This document shows positions 18,013 through 27,196 of a DNA stretch of 64,000 nt, piece by piece. The translations under genes and the position numbers were made by a program. Position 1 is the first letter of the stretch. The number at the start of each line of letters is the position of its first letter. This DNA is from Pseudomonadota bacterium (GTDB lineage Bacteria; Pseudomonadota; Alphaproteobacteria; Sphingomonadales; Sphingomonadaceae). Below the pieces are notes generated by a model. The model searched no databases, was not told where the DNA came from, and was given only the letters and a program-made list of their open reading frames with translations. Where the stretch lies: assembly GCA_023418595.1 (NCBI GenBank), contig JAEZZI010000021.1, positions 124,001 through 188,000 of the forward strand, given 5' to 3'.

Positions 18013-18879
18013 TCAAGCCTTGGGGCGATAGACCTGTTCTTCGCCCGGAAACGCGCGCGATCGCACGTCGGCGGCATAGGTTTCGACCGCGGCGGAAATG
18101 CGCCCCGCCATATCGTCGAACTTCTTTACGAAGCGCGGGGTACGCTCAAACAATCCCAGCATGTCCTCTGCGACCAGCACCTGACCATCGCAGCGATTGG
18201 ACGCGCCGATGCCGATGGTGGGGCAAGAAACCTTTTCAGTGATCTCGATCGCGATCGGCTCGACCACGCCTTCGATCACGACCGCAAAGGCGCCCGCATC
18301 CGCCACCGCGACCGCATCGCCGACGATCTTCGCCGCCTCCGCCTCGCTACGTCCCCGCGCTCCGTAACCGCCGAGCATGTTGACCGCCTGTGGGGTCAGC
18401 CCGACATGGCCGACCACCGGAATGCCGCGTTCGGACAGGAAGCGCACGGTGGGTGCCATCGCCGCGCCGCCCTCAAGCTTGACCGCCGCCGCGCCGGTTT
18501 CCTTGAGCAACCAGGCCGCCCTTTCAAACGCTTGCTCGCTCGACGCTTCGTAACTGCCGAACGGCATGTCGATCACGACCAGCGAGTGGTAACTGCCGCG
18601 CACGACCGCAGCGCCATGCGCCGCCATCATGTCGAGCGTGACGGGCACCGTCGACGGTAGGCCGTAGATCACCTGGCCCAGGCTGTCGCCGACCAGCAGC
18701 AAGTCGCAATGCGGATCGAGCAGCTGCGCCATCCGCACCGTATAGGCCGTCAGCATCACCAGCGGTTCCGCATCCGCCCCCTTGCGCTGCCGGATCGCGG
18801 GCACCGTCACCCGCTTCATCGGCGCAGGCGTCGGGTTGGCGCGGCTGGTCGCCGTATCGATCGTGAACGTCGTGGACAT
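18013..18879 (-). CDS. panB: 3-methyl-2-oxobutanoate hydroxymethyltransferase
   Basis: 288 residues from an ATG at 18879 preceded by AGGAG at seven bases. It catalyses the first committed step of pantothenate synthesis, transferring a hydroxymethyl group from methylene-THF to ketoisovalerate. Family signatures are [13 protein letters not shown], the metal-binding [25 protein letters not shown] and [10 protein letters not shown], plus the C-terminal [15 protein letters not shown]. It is 70 bases upstream of yfgM on the same strand. No panC or panD is in the window. Confidence 0.96.
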   Translation of the reverse strand: MSTTFTIDTATSRANPTPAPMKRVTVPAIRQRKGADAEPLVMLTAYTVRMAQLLDPHCDLLLVGDSLGQVIYGLPSTVPVTLDMMAAHGAAVVRGSYHSLVVIDMPFGSYEASSEQAFERAAWLLKETGAAAVKLEGGAAMAPTVRFLSERGIPVVGHVGLTPQAVNMLGGYGARGRSEAEAAKIVGDAVAVADAGAFAVVIEGVVEPIAIEITEKVSCPTIGIGASNRCDGQVLVAEDMLGLFERTPRFVKKFDDMAGRISAAVETYAADVRSRAFPGEEQVYRPKA

Positions 18880-19003
18880 GCGCGCGCTCCTAGGCGTTCG
18901 CCGCGTCGCCGCCAAGCTGCAAGCGATCCGATGCACTATTCAGGTGACATCATGTTAGGTTTAATATACGTCGAGTCGCATCAGGCTTACATGGAGTTCG
19001 GCA

Positions 19004-19423
19004 ATGTCGTTCCGGGAAAAAATCCACTGGGTGGCGTTCGTCGCCATCATCCTCGCGTTCGGCTGGTATTTCCTCAGTTACCCCTGGAGCGCTTCACCCT
19101 CGAGCGCCGGTCTTTGGGCGAGCGGCGGCATGTTGATCGCGGTGTCGATCGGCATCATCCTGGCGATGACGGTGGCGACGGCGGTCATGGCGATCCGCAA
19201 CCGGCACGAAGTCGATATTCGCGAGGACGAGCGCGACCGGGCGATCCACCGCCAAGGCACGCATCTCGCCTATTATCCGATGGTGATCGGCAGCTGGACG
19301 TGCATCGGCCTGATCTTCGCAGGCACCGACAGCGTCGTCCTGCTCAACGTTATTCTCGCGATGGTGGTGTGCGCCGAGTTGCTCCGCATCGGATCGCAAA
19401 TCTGGCTCTATCGTCAGGGTTGA
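19004..19423 (+). CDS. small integral membrane protein, 139 aa
   Basis: Unrecognised by name. Four hydrophobic segments are visible at residues about 8-27, 37-62, 90-107 and 109-128. Between the second and third is a charged cytoplasmic loop RNRHEVDIREDERDRAIHRQG, a pattern seen in DUF2178-like membrane proteins that pair with small XRE regulators. The ATG has GGAG about nine bases upstream. It lies three bases ahead of the XRE regulator, so both form one transcript. The AT-rich leader (18940-18990) contains a plausible -10 (TTAATAT). Confidence 0.65.
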   Translation: MSFREKIHWVAFVAIILAFGWYFLSYPWSASPSSAGLWASGGMLIAVSIGIILAMTVATAVMAIRNRHEVDIREDERDRAIHRQGTHLAYYPMVIGSWTCIGLIFAGTDSVVLLNVILAMVVCAELLRIGSQIWLYRQG

Positions 19424-19426
19424 GCG

Positions 19427-19642
19427 ATGGCGAAGATAGCGATCCGCAACGACATCCGCACGCTGCGCTTTCTCTCCGGAGAGATGACGCAAGCCGAACT
19501 GGGCGAACGCATCGGCGTCACCCGCCAGACGATCGCCGCGATCGAGGCAGGCAAATATTCGCCCAGCCTGGAAGCCGCATTCCGCATCGCCCAAGTGTTC
19601 GGCAAACCGCTTGACGAGATTTTCAAATGGGAGGGCGACTGA
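19427..19642 (+). CDS. small XRE-family HTH transcriptional regulator
   Basis: 71 residues, all of it one helix-turn-helix domain of the Cro/CI type. The HTH core is QAELGERIGVTRQTIAAIE, followed by GKYSPSLEAAFRIAQVFGKPLDEIF, the standard ending of the YozG/YgzD subgroup. It begins three bases after the small membrane protein gene. Such pairs are widespread, with the regulator usually controlling its own operon and the membrane protein proposed to modulate it. Confidence 0.85.
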   Translation: MAKIAIRNDIRTLRFLSGEMTQAELGERIGVTRQTIAAIEAGKYSPSLEAAFRIAQVFGKPLDEIFKWEGD

Positions 19643-19661
19643 CCGCCCTCCCCTGTGCCCG

Positions 19662-20096
19662 TCAGCGCAGCCAGCCGCGCCTGTTGGCGAGGTTGGCGAA
19701 CCAGATCTGGAAAATCGCGATGGCAAGGATGAAGATCGGGAAGATCAGCGTCCATGCGCCTTTTTCCGCGATCAGGTCGGTGACGCCGAACACCCAGCCG
19801 AACTGGACGACCACCGCCACCGCCGACAACAGGAATAGCACGATCGCCAGCCGTCGCCTGAGCAGCAGCGCCACGGCACCCAGAAACCCGCCCCAGGTCG
19901 CGAGGCCATAACCGGTCGCGAACCAGGCCGGGCGCCCCAGATACATCCGGCGGTCGTAATCATCCATCGCCGCGAGCATTTCTTCGCTCATCGTCACGTC
20001 GGTATAGAATGCGAATACGCCCATCGCGCCCCAAAGCAAGATCAGGATCGACATGATCCAGAACCAGGTCGGCGGTTTCGCGCTTGCGTCGTTCAT
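19662..20096 (-). CDS. small integral membrane protein, 144 aa
   Basis: Four membrane segments (about 12-32, 58-82, 84-106 and 112-132) with a charged loop DVTMSEEMLAAMDDYDRRMYLGRP between the first two. Unrecognised, although small alphaproteobacterial proteins with the same four-helix layout and the phrase 'RPAWFATGYGLATWGG' are familiar to me as conserved hypotheticals. ATG 20096 is chosen because GGGGGAG lies seven bases upstream; an in-frame TTG lies just before it. Convergent with the XRE regulator. Confidence 0.6.
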   Translation of the reverse strand: MNDASAKPPTWFWIMSILILLWGAMGVFAFYTDVTMSEEMLAAMDDYDRRMYLGRPAWFATGYGLATWGGFLGAVALLLRRRLAIVLFLLSAVAVVVQFGWVFGVTDLIAEKGAWTLIFPIFILAIAIFQIWFANLANRRGWLR

Positions 20097-20197
20097 GGCC
20101 AAACTCCCCCAGCCTCCGTCGCGTGCCTACGCCGCGACGTTGATGGGCGATCCTACGCCTTTTCACTCGCATTCGCCATCATTTCGATTGCGTTACG

Positions 20198-20545
20198 TCA
20201 CAGCAAGGCGCGCGCCCATTGCTCGGCTTTGAACCCGACCAATATGCCGCCGGGATATTCGACCACCGGGCGTTTTATCATCGACGGCTGGTCGACCATC
20301 AATCGGATCGCTTTGGTCTGATCGATATCGGCCTTGTCGGCATCGTCGAGCTTGCGAAACGTGGTCCCGGCCCGGTTGAGCAACGGCTCCCAACCGACGG
20401 AGTCCGACCAGCGCGCCAAATGCTCGGCGTCGATCCCGGATTTCTTGTAATCGTGGAACCGATAGTCGATCGCGTTGTCGGCAAGCCAGGTCCGCGCCTT
20501 CTTCACCGTGTCGCAATTGGGGATACCGTATAGCGTGACGCTCAT
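20198..20545 (-). CDS. ArsC-family reductase, YffB/Spx-like
   Basis: 115 residues with a thioredoxin-fold start VTLYGIPNCDTVKKARTWL, containing a single active-site Cys, and the C-terminal SMIKRPVVEYPGGILVGF arginine motif. The NCDTVKKA sequence is typical of the YffB subgroup, which binds glutathione but has no proven arsenate reductase activity. ATG 20545 is preceded by GAGGA. It lies ten bases downstream of a lipoprotein gene, so the two are probably co-transcribed. Compare the CSKS-type paralogue at 6332-6667. Confidence 0.85.
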   Translation of the reverse strand: MSVTLYGIPNCDTVKKARTWLADNAIDYRFHDYKKSGIDAEHLARWSDSVGWEPLLNRAGTTFRKLDDADKADIDQTKAIRLMVDQPSMIKRPVVEYPGGILVGFKAEQWARALL

Positions 20546-20555
20546 CGTCCGTTCC

Positions 20556-21452
20556 TCATCGCGCGATACAGGCCATGCCCGCCCAGAGCGCCTCGATCCG
20601 CGCATCGGGGCCGCGCCCCGTCAGCACGCCCGACAAGCCGCCCGCGTCGAATTCGGTGCCGAGCGAAGTCTGGCTGATTTCGGCGACCAGGCTGTCCTCC
20701 ATCTCGGCGCGAGTCGATCCGATCCGCACCCCGCTCATCGACGAGAAATCGCGCCCGCCGCGCGGATTGGCCGACCAGCCTGCGAAGCGGTCATTCTCGA
20801 AATAAATCGTCATCCGATCGCCGAACTGCGCGCCTGTGAGCGGCGCGACTTCGCACCGGTTTGTCGCTGACGGATCGCCCAGCGCGCTTCTGACCAAAGC
20901 CAGGGTCTCGACCCGTGGCGTTCCGAACGCGATCATCCGGGTCCGCCCGCTATTCGGATCGACCAGTTGCAACCCATCGCCCGACAGCGCCAAGGGAATG
21001 CGCTCGGCCGGGTCGGCATTGGCCGCAGCGGGGGCGTTGCACCGCACGCGCGTCGATTCGCTGCCGCTGATCGTGACGTTCAGACGCCCGCCCTCGCCCA
21101 TAGCCAGCCGGTACTGGCGCTGTTCGGTGATACCTTCGCCGGTGGAGACCGCATCGACGTCGATCGCGCCACCATCGCGCGGCGTCACCCGCGTGACCCG
21201 CGTCACGCTTTCATGAAACCGCATCTCGCGCGCATCGATCACCAGCCGCATCTCGCTCCCGTTCGCACCGCACGCCACGGCATCGCTGTCGAAGGTGCCA
21301 CGAAACGCCGCGGGGATATCGGGAAGCGGTGCGGCGGTGGCGATTTCGGGTGTCGTTTCATTGACCGACAGCGCATTGTCCGCCTCGTCCGGGCCACCCG
21401 AACATGCCGCCAAGGCGAACGCCGAGGCCGCCATCAACCAACCATAGCGCAT
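20556..21452 (-). CDS. lipoprotein of unknown function, 298 aa
   Basis: The N-terminal lipoprotein signal ends in ALAAC (Cys at residue 17). The mature part has a predicted beta-rich domain with two cysteine-containing motifs and the odd tandem phrase VTRVTRVT. The C-terminal half, which includes MSGVRIGSTRAEMEDSL, resembles lipoproteins in which 'GvriGmtraEve' marks a small BamE-like or SmpA-like fold, but I cannot name the family. Gene order (lipoprotein, then YffB-type reductase) suggests a shared transcript. Confidence 0.6.
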   Translation of the reverse strand: MRYGWLMAASAFALAACSGGPDEADNALSVNETTPEIATAAPLPDIPAAFRGTFDSDAVACGANGSEMRLVIDAREMRFHESVTRVTRVTPRDGGAIDVDAVSTGEGITEQRQYRLAMGEGGRLNVTISGSESTRVRCNAPAAANADPAERIPLALSGDGLQLVDPNSGRTRMIAFGTPRVETLALVRSALGDPSATNRCEVAPLTGAQFGDRMTIYFENDRFAGWSANPRGGRDFSSMSGVRIGSTRAEMEDSLVAEISQTSLGTEFDAGGLSGVLTGRGPDARIEALWAGMACIAR

Positions 21453-21467
21453 TCAAAAACCCTCTCT

Positions 21468-23192
21468 TCAGAACACCGCTTTGGGAGTGTCCTCGCCCAT
21501 CATCGCCTGGCGCACCAGCGGAATCGGGGGGCCGCCATAGGAGAGGAAGCTGTCGTGAAACGCCTTCCACCCCTGACGCCCGCCGCGCGATGCGGTCCAG
21601 TCCTCGCGCAATTTGCGGATCATCAGCTTGCCCAGCGTGTAGTTGAGATAGGCCGGATCATAGGTGCCGCGCGCCGCCTGTTGCCGGGCATTGCCTTCGT
21701 CCTGATAGCATTCGTTCTGGAACAAGGCCTGCGCCTGCGCCTGCGTCATGCCGCGCGCGTGCATCCCGATCGCGGCGGCATAGCGGCAATTACGCAGCAG
21801 CGCGTTCGACAATTGCCCGATATGCGTTTCGGGATCGCCGCGCAGCCCCGCCTCCCACATCATTTCCTCGACATAATGACCCCAGCCTTCGGCGCTCGCA
21901 TAGCCGACCGCCAGCTTGCCCAGCAGGTTCGGATTGCGATTCGAATGAAGGAACTGGAGGAAATGGCCGGGAAAGATTTCGTGGACGGTGATGAAGAGCA
22001 GGTCCGCCTCGCCGGGCAGATAGGCCTGCTGCACCGCTTCCGGCCAGGCCGGATCGGGCGGCGAGATGTAATAGATCGACGACAGCCCTTTTTCGAACGG
22101 GCCGGGGATGTCGATATAGGCCAAGTTCTGACGGTTATAGGGGGGGCTTTCGCGCACCTCCGCCTGTTCGGTGCCGGGGATTGTCACCAGATCCTGTTCG
22201 ATCAGAAAGGCGCGCAACTCGGGAATTTGCCGCGTTGCCGCCGCGACCGGCCCGCCCTCCGCCTTGCGCGATCGAACCTCTGCCATGCACGCCGCGACGC
22301 TCGCGCCCGGCAGCAATTCGGCGCAGGCCTGCTGCAAATCGGTCTGGTTGCGGCGCAGGTCGGCGATGCCGATGCGTTCGAGTTCGGCCAGCGGCACGTC
22401 GACGCCTTCCGTTGCCTTCAGCATCCGCGAAAAGCGCTCCGGCCCCATCGCGAAATCCTGCGTCGCGCGCGGGCGCTCCCCCTCCAGCCACTCGGCAAGT
22501 CTGCGCATCGCCTGCGACGCGGCCTGAGCGGCGGTGGCAAATTCGCGCTGCATCGCCGGGTCTTGAACCGATGCGAACGCCGCGCGGGCATCGCCGACAT
22601 AATAATCGGCCAGACCGCCGAATCCGGCAACGCCGTAATCGATATAGCTGGCGGGCATCGGCACCCGCAGATTGGCGCGAATCTGCTGCGCGGCAGTCGG
22701 GACGTCTTTCAAGAACGCGATCATTGCCGCCATCCGCGTCGCCGGATCGGCATATTCGCGCGCGACATAGACATTGGGGTCGAGCCCGCCGCCGACATAG
22801 AAGGCCGGATTGCGCCGCCATTGCTCGGCATCCTCCAGCCAGAACAGCTTGCCCTCGAACGTCTTGACCAGATGCTCGCGCGCGAAATTCTCCTCCGCGC
22901 TCAACCGGCGGAAAGCGCGCGCCTGCGAAATCGCATCCTTGTAGAAGGCCGCCTGCTTGCGAATGCCCGCCTCGCTCCAGTCGGGCAGGCGACCGTCGTA
23001 TTCGTGCCGCCCCTGATAGACCGCGAATGCGGGATCGATCGCCATCCAGCCATCGATCGTGCGCTGGAGGAAACCCGCCCAGTCGTCCTGATTAGCGACG
23101 ACGCCGACTCGGTTGCCCGCTTCCTCGTCCGACGAACAGGCCGCAAGCGCCAGTCCGATCGCCGTCAATGCTGCCAGGGGTCCAAACCGCAT
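21468..23192 (-). CDS. DUF885 family lipoprotein (putative metallopeptidase)
   Basis: 574 residues with a lipobox LALAAC (Cys19). The DUF885 hallmarks are in the C-terminal half: the HEIFPGHFLQF motif, which resembles a zinc-binding HExxxGH, followed by EGWGHYVEEMMWEAGL and a final YNPAYLNYTLGK-like segment (PAYLNYTLGKLMIRKLRED). These proteins are thought to be periplasmic carboxypeptidase-like metalloenzymes, but no member has a firm substrate known to me. The second ATG (23192) has the better spacing from GAGAGG. It stands in line with the lipoprotein gene 15 bases downstream. Confidence 0.85.
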   Translation of the reverse strand: MRFGPLAALTAIGLALAACSSDEEAGNRVGVVANQDDWAGFLQRTIDGWMAIDPAFAVYQGRHEYDGRLPDWSEAGIRKQAAFYKDAISQARAFRRLSAEENFAREHLVKTFEGKLFWLEDAEQWRRNPAFYVGGGLDPNVYVAREYADPATRMAAMIAFLKDVPTAAQQIRANLRVPMPASYIDYGVAGFGGLADYYVGDARAAFASVQDPAMQREFATAAQAASQAMRRLAEWLEGERPRATQDFAMGPERFSRMLKATEGVDVPLAELERIGIADLRRNQTDLQQACAELLPGASVAACMAEVRSRKAEGGPVAAATRQIPELRAFLIEQDLVTIPGTEQAEVRESPPYNRQNLAYIDIPGPFEKGLSSIYYISPPDPAWPEAVQQAYLPGEADLLFITVHEIFPGHFLQFLHSNRNPNLLGKLAVGYASAEGWGHYVEEMMWEAGLRGDPETHIGQLSNALLRNCRYAAAIGMHARGMTQAQAQALFQNECYQDEGNARQQAARGTYDPAYLNYTLGKLMIRKLREDWTASRGGRQGWKAFHDSFLSYGGPPIPLVRQAMMGEDTPKAVF

Positions 23193-23390
23193 CGTCATCC
23201 TCTCGCCTGTCGCGTCATTTGATTACAGGGATTCGCGCGATCGGCCACCCCGCAATTGGAAGGCGTTGGCGGGCCTTCCGTTACGGCACGCTGAACCGGT
23301 CCGACAACCTGTATCCACGTTTCCACAGCCATCGCCCCGTATAAATCTTCATTGCCGCTTCCGCCCATCCACGCCTAAACCCGCGACCGC

Positions 23391-24716
23391 ATGAGCCCGC
23401 ATCCCTTCGCCATATCCAGCTTTCGCGCCTATTGGGTCGCGCGGCTCACCGCGACGATGGCGCAGATGGCGATGGTTATCGTCATCGGCTGGCAAGTCTA
23501 TGACATCGCCCGCGAAACGATGGGGATCAGGGCAGCGGCGTTTCAGCTCGGGCTGATCGGCGTCGCGCAGTTCGTGCCGCTGCTGGTTCTGTCGCTGGTC
23601 GCCGGCTGGGTTGCCGACCGGATCGATCGCCGGGTGATCGCCCGCGCCGTTATCGGGCTGGAGGCATTCTGCGCCTTTGCGCTTGCGTGGCTCAGTTGGA
23701 CCAACACGATCACGTTGCCGTCGTTGTTCGCGGTCGCGGCGCTGCTGGGCGTCGCGCGTGCCTTTGCCGGACCGGCGCTCCAGGCGCTTGCCCCCAATCT
23801 CGTTCCCGCCAAGGTGTTGCCGACCGCAATCGCTCTCAGCTCGATTGCCTGGCAGGCGGGCGCGGTGATCGGCCCTGCGCTGGGTGGCTATCTGTACGCC
23901 GCCGCGCCGTGGCTGCCTTACTTTGTGTCGGGTGGGCTGTTCGCACTCGCGTTCGTCATGCTACTGCTGATCCATCCGGTAAAGCGCGCGGCGATCACCG
24001 GATCACGCAACCCGTGGCGTCAGATGGCCGAGGGGTTGAGCTATGTCCGCCACAACCGGCTGGTGTTCGGTGCGATCAGCCTCGATCTGTTCGCGGTGCT
24101 GCTGGGCGGTGCAACTGCGATGCTCCCCATCTATGCCCGCGACGTGCTGATGATCGGCGCGGAAGGACTGGGCCATCTACGCGCCGCCCCGGCGATCGGC
24201 GCGGTCGCGGTCGCGCTGCTGTTTTCGTGGCGTCCGCTGACCAACGATGTCGGCAAGAAGATGCTGTGGTCGGTCGCCGCCTTCGGCCTTGCCACCGCGA
24301 TCTTCGGAATGGCCGGGCCGCTGCTGCTGCCTTTGCTCGGGCCAAGCGCGGTCGGCAGCGATTTCGCGCCCGCGGTCGCGCTGTCGCTGGTGGCTTTGTT
24401 CGCGATCGGCGCGACCGACATGGTATCGGTCTATGTCCGTCAGTCGCTCATTCAGTTGCACACGCCCGACGAGATGCGCGGTCGCGTTGGCGCGGTGTCC
24501 ACCCTGTTCATCTCCGGCTCGAACGAGCTGGGCGAGGCACGCTCGGGCTTCCTCGCCGCGCTGGTCGGGCCGGTCACAGCGGTTGTCGCTGGCGGGTTCG
24601 GTGCCATATTGGTCACCGCATTATGGGCCAGGCTGTTCCCGGAACTCGTCCGGGCGCGGACCTTTGACCCGCCAGAAACTTTGCAACTAGCGCCCCTCAA
24701 GGAGACACCGGCATGA
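23391..24716 (+). CDS. MFS transporter, EntS/TMEM-effector (MFS_3) type
   Basis: 441 residues with about 12 membrane helices. The N-terminus ([30 protein letters not shown]) and the loop [16 protein letters not shown] are typical of the MFS_3 group, to which the enterobactin exporter EntS belongs. The second half contains [35 protein letters not shown], the family's strongest motif. Likely an exporter; the substrate is unknown. Its last four bases (ATGA) overlap cysK, so translation is coupled to cysteine synthase, which hints at a link with sulfur or amino-acid export. Confidence 0.85.
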   Translation: MSPHPFAISSFRAYWVARLTATMAQMAMVIVIGWQVYDIARETMGIRAAAFQLGLIGVAQFVPLLVLSLVAGWVADRIDRRVIARAVIGLEAFCAFALAWLSWTNTITLPSLFAVAALLGVARAFAGPALQALAPNLVPAKVLPTAIALSSIAWQAGAVIGPALGGYLYAAAPWLPYFVSGGLFALAFVMLLLIHPVKRAAITGSRNPWRQMAEGLSYVRHNRLVFGAISLDLFAVLLGGATAMLPIYARDVLMIGAEGLGHLRAAPAIGAVAVALLFSWRPLTNDVGKKMLWSVAAFGLATAIFGMAGPLLLPLLGPSAVGSDFAPAVALSLVALFAIGATDMVSVYVRQSLIQLHTPDEMRGRVGAVSTLFISGSNELGEARSGFLAALVGPVTAVVAGGFGAILVTALWARLFPELVRARTFDPPETLQLAPLKETPA

Positions 24717-25633
24717 AGGCGAACACCATCCTGGACACGATCGGCAACACGCCGCACATCCGCGTGGCGCGGCTGTTCCCGGATGCAGAGGTCTGGATCA
24801 AGTCCGAACGCTCAAACCCCGGCGGGTCGATCAAGGACCGCATCGCGTTGGCGATGATCGAGGCGGCGGAGACATCCGGCAAGCTGAAGCCCGGCGGCGC
24901 GATCGTCGAGCCAACCAGCGGCAATACCGGCGTCGGGCTGGCGATGGTCGCGGCGGTCAAGGGGTACAAGCTGATCCTGGTGATGCCCGAATCGATGTCG
25001 ATCGAGCGCCGACGCCTGATGCTGGCCTATGGCGCGACGTTCGACCTGACCCCGCGCGAAAAGGGGATGAAGGGTGCGATCGAGCGCGCGACGGAAATCG
25101 TCGGCGAAACGCCAGGCGCATGGATGCCGCAGCAGTTCGAGAATCCTGCGAACATCGATGTGCATGTCCGCACAACGGCTCAGGAAATCTTGAACGACTT
25201 CGCCGACGCCCCGCTTGATGCGATCATCACCGGGGTTGGCACCGGCGGGCACATCACCGGCGTTGCCGAAGTGTTGAAGAAGGAGTGGCCCAGGCTGAAG
25301 GTCTATGCGGTCGAACCAGTGCTGTCGCCGGTTATCTCCGGCGGTCAGCCGGGTCCGCACCCGATCCAGGGCATCGGCGCGGGCTTCGTCCCCGCCAATC
25401 TGCACATCCAGTCGATCGACGGCGCGATCCAGGTCGACGCAGACGACGCCAAGCAGATGGCGCGACGTTCGGCGACCGAAGAAGGCATGCTGGTCGGCAT
25501 TTCGTCCGGCGCGACGCTGGCGGCGATCGCCAAGAAGCTGCCCGATCTCGCGCCGAATGCGCGGGTGCTCGGCTTCAACTATGACACCGGCGAACGGTAT
25601 CTGTCGGTGCCGGATTTCCTGCCCGAGGCGTAG
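24713..25633 (+). CDS. cysK: cysteine synthase A
   Basis: 306 residues, the normal CysK size. The PLP lysine is K41 in NPGGSIKDR. The substrate loop TSGNTGVG, the phosphate-binding GTGGHITG, and the C-terminal SSGATLAA motif are all present. It forms cysteine from O-acetylserine and sulfide. AAGGAG lies upstream, and the start overlaps the stop of the MFS gene (ATGA). A family B palindrome follows 12 bases after the stop and may terminate the transcript. Confidence 0.96.
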   Translation: MKANTILDTIGNTPHIRVARLFPDAEVWIKSERSNPGGSIKDRIALAMIEAAETSGKLKPGGAIVEPTSGNTGVGLAMVAAVKGYKLILVMPESMSIERRRLMLAYGATFDLTPREKGMKGAIERATEIVGETPGAWMPQQFENPANIDVHVRTTAQEILNDFADAPLDAIITGVGTGGHITGVAEVLKKEWPRLKVYAVEPVLSPVISGGQPGPHPIQGIGAGFVPANLHIQSIDGAIQVDADDAKQMARRSATEEGMLVGISSGATLAAIAKKLPDLAPNARVLGFNYDTGERYLSVPDFLPEA

Positions 25634-25645
25634 CAACCGCTCCTC

Positions 25646-25753
25646 CCCCGTTCTTGCTGAGCTTGTCGACCCGCAGGGCGGCCCATGGCGCCAACCACTG
25701 TCCTTGTTAGCACAAAGAAAAGGACAGCACTTCGACAAGCTCAGTGCGAACGG
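25646..25753. repeat. intergenic palindrome, family B, copy 2 (nested)
   Basis: The outer arms are CCGTTCTTGCTGAGCTTGTC (from 25648) and GACAAGCTCAGTGCGAACGG (to 25753). A second inner stem is formed by ACTGTCCTT and AAGGACAGC. It lies between cysK and a cell-wall hydrolase gene. The outer arms carry a few mismatches, so it is old or imperfectly copied. Confidence 0.8.
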
Positions 25754-25770
25754 ATTTGGTTAGTATCCAG

Positions 25771-27102
25771 ATGCAGCAGCCAGAGAACACGATCCCTATC
25801 CTACCCCGCACCGCCATCGCCCTGCCCCTGTGGCTGGCAATGGCGGCGTTGGCGCTTCTCGCGATCGTCCTCCCGCTGCTCGTCGCCGCCAACCCGCCAC
25901 ACATCCCCTCAGAAGTCGCGCGCCAGGTCCGCACGCCCGAACGGATCGTGCAACGCACCGAACTGCCGCTCGTAGAGCCGATCGAGTTTCAGGCGGTCGA
26001 TACCGACGATGCGCGCGCGTTCAACGCGGCAATCCCGTTCGTAACCGGTCCCAATCCCGCCGCGCGGCCGTTCCGCTTTGCCGGATCGGCCAAAGATCGC
26101 GCCCGCGCCGTCGACTGCCTCGCCGCCGCGGTGCTTTACGAAGCGGGCGACGATCGGCGCGGGCAGGAGGCGGTGGCGCAGGTCGTGTTAAACCGCGTCC
26201 GCCACCCTGCTTTCCCCAAAAGTGTGTGCGGCGTGGTGTTCCAGGGGTCCGAGCGCGCAACCGGCTGCCAGTTCACCTTTACCTGCGACGGTGCGCTCGC
26301 GCGGCGCTATTCCGACGGTTTCTGGACCCGCGCCAGGCAGGTTGCGAGCGCCGCACTCGATGGCAAGGTATTCGCAGCCGTCGGCCTCGCCACCCATTAC
26401 CATACCGACTGGGTCGTCCCCTATTGGAGCGCCAGCCTCGACAAGATCGCGGCGGTTGACACCCATCTGTTCTTCCGCTGGACCGGATGGTGGGGCACGC
26501 AGCCAGCATTCAACCGCGCCCATGCCGGCGGGGAGCCGGTCGTCGCGAAGCTCGCCGCGACCTTCGCCGCGCATCGCAGCGGACTGGAGGAGGTCGCCGA
26601 AGCCGCTGGCGTGGACACGCCGGTGGTCGTCGCCGCCGACCTGCTTCCGCGACCGATGGCGGGCGATCCCAACACCTTCCTCGTCGCGCTCGATCCGCGC
26701 ATGCCCGCCGCCAATTTCGCGGCACTCGCGGCGCAAAGCTGTGGCGAGCGGCCCTATTGCAAATTCCTCGCCTGGACCGACAAGACGCCAATCCCCGCCG
26801 CCGTGCCATCCGATCCCAAGGTATTGGCTGCGATGTCGTTCAGCTATCTGCGCGACCGCCCGCAGGGATTCGAGAAGGCCCTATGGAATTGCGAGGAGTT
26901 TCCGCGCACCAGCCAGGCCGAATGCATGCGCCAGCGGGTGGTGGTTGCGGTCCCGACACGGGCCGTGCCTGCGAAAACCGAGCAACCCGTTGCCGTCGCA
27001 CGGCCAGACACCCCCGCGTTGAGCGGTGTGCGGCGAAAGACCGGGACACTGGCGCCGCTGGTGCCCGCGCCCGCTCCTGCCACCGCGCCGCAGCCCGAAT
27101 AG
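25771..27102 (+). CDS. SleB/CwlJ-type cell wall hydrolase, membrane anchored
   Basis: 443 residues. A short cytoplasmic stretch is followed by one hydrophobic helix (about residues 16-38) that can anchor the protein in the inner membrane. The central Hydrolase_2 domain starts at VDCLAAAVLYEAGDDRRGQEAVAQVVLNRVRHPAFP, with the catalytic Glu in YEA, and continues through CQFTFTCDG and the ATHYHTDWVVPYW block. These enzymes are lytic transglycosylase or amidase-like and act on peptidoglycan. The C-terminal 40 residues are Pro/Ala-rich. ATG 25771 is chosen because the earlier GTG lies inside the palindrome. Confidence 0.85.
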   Translation: MQQPENTIPILPRTAIALPLWLAMAALALLAIVLPLLVAANPPHIPSEVARQVRTPERIVQRTELPLVEPIEFQAVDTDDARAFNAAIPFVTGPNPAARPFRFAGSAKDRARAVDCLAAAVLYEAGDDRRGQEAVAQVVLNRVRHPAFPKSVCGVVFQGSERATGCQFTFTCDGALARRYSDGFWTRARQVASAALDGKVFAAVGLATHYHTDWVVPYWSASLDKIAAVDTHLFFRWTGWWGTQPAFNRAHAGGEPVVAKLAATFAAHRSGLEEVAEAAGVDTPVVVAADLLPRPMAGDPNTFLVALDPRMPAANFAALAAQSCGERPYCKFLAWTDKTPIPAAVPSDPKVLAAMSFSYLRDRPQGFEKALWNCEEFPRTSQAECMRQRVVVAVPTRAVPAKTEQPVAVARPDTPALSGVRRKTGTLAPLVPAPAPATAPQPE

Positions 27103-27107
27103 ACTTC

Positions 27108-27193
27108 CTCGTCATTCCCGCAAAAGCGGGTATCCCGCTCCTGCCCTCTCCATCGTGAGGATGGGAGATGGATTCCTGCCTACGCGGGAACGG
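27108..27193. repeat. intergenic palindrome, family E (TCATTCCCGC type), copy 1
   Basis: The left part TCGTCATTCCCGCAAAAGCG contains its own small hairpin (CCCGC/GCGGG). The right arm GATTCCTGCCTACGCGGGAA mirrors it. It lies between two convergent genes. A relative is at 51355-51440. Confidence 0.75.
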
Positions 27194-27196
27194 CTG

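Noticed and set aside
20967..23222. Plus-strand frame of about 750 codons opposite the lipoprotein and DUF885 genes
   Set aside because: Antisense shadow with His/Arg/Gln-rich text and no domain, while the minus strand shows signal peptides and the HE..PGH motif.
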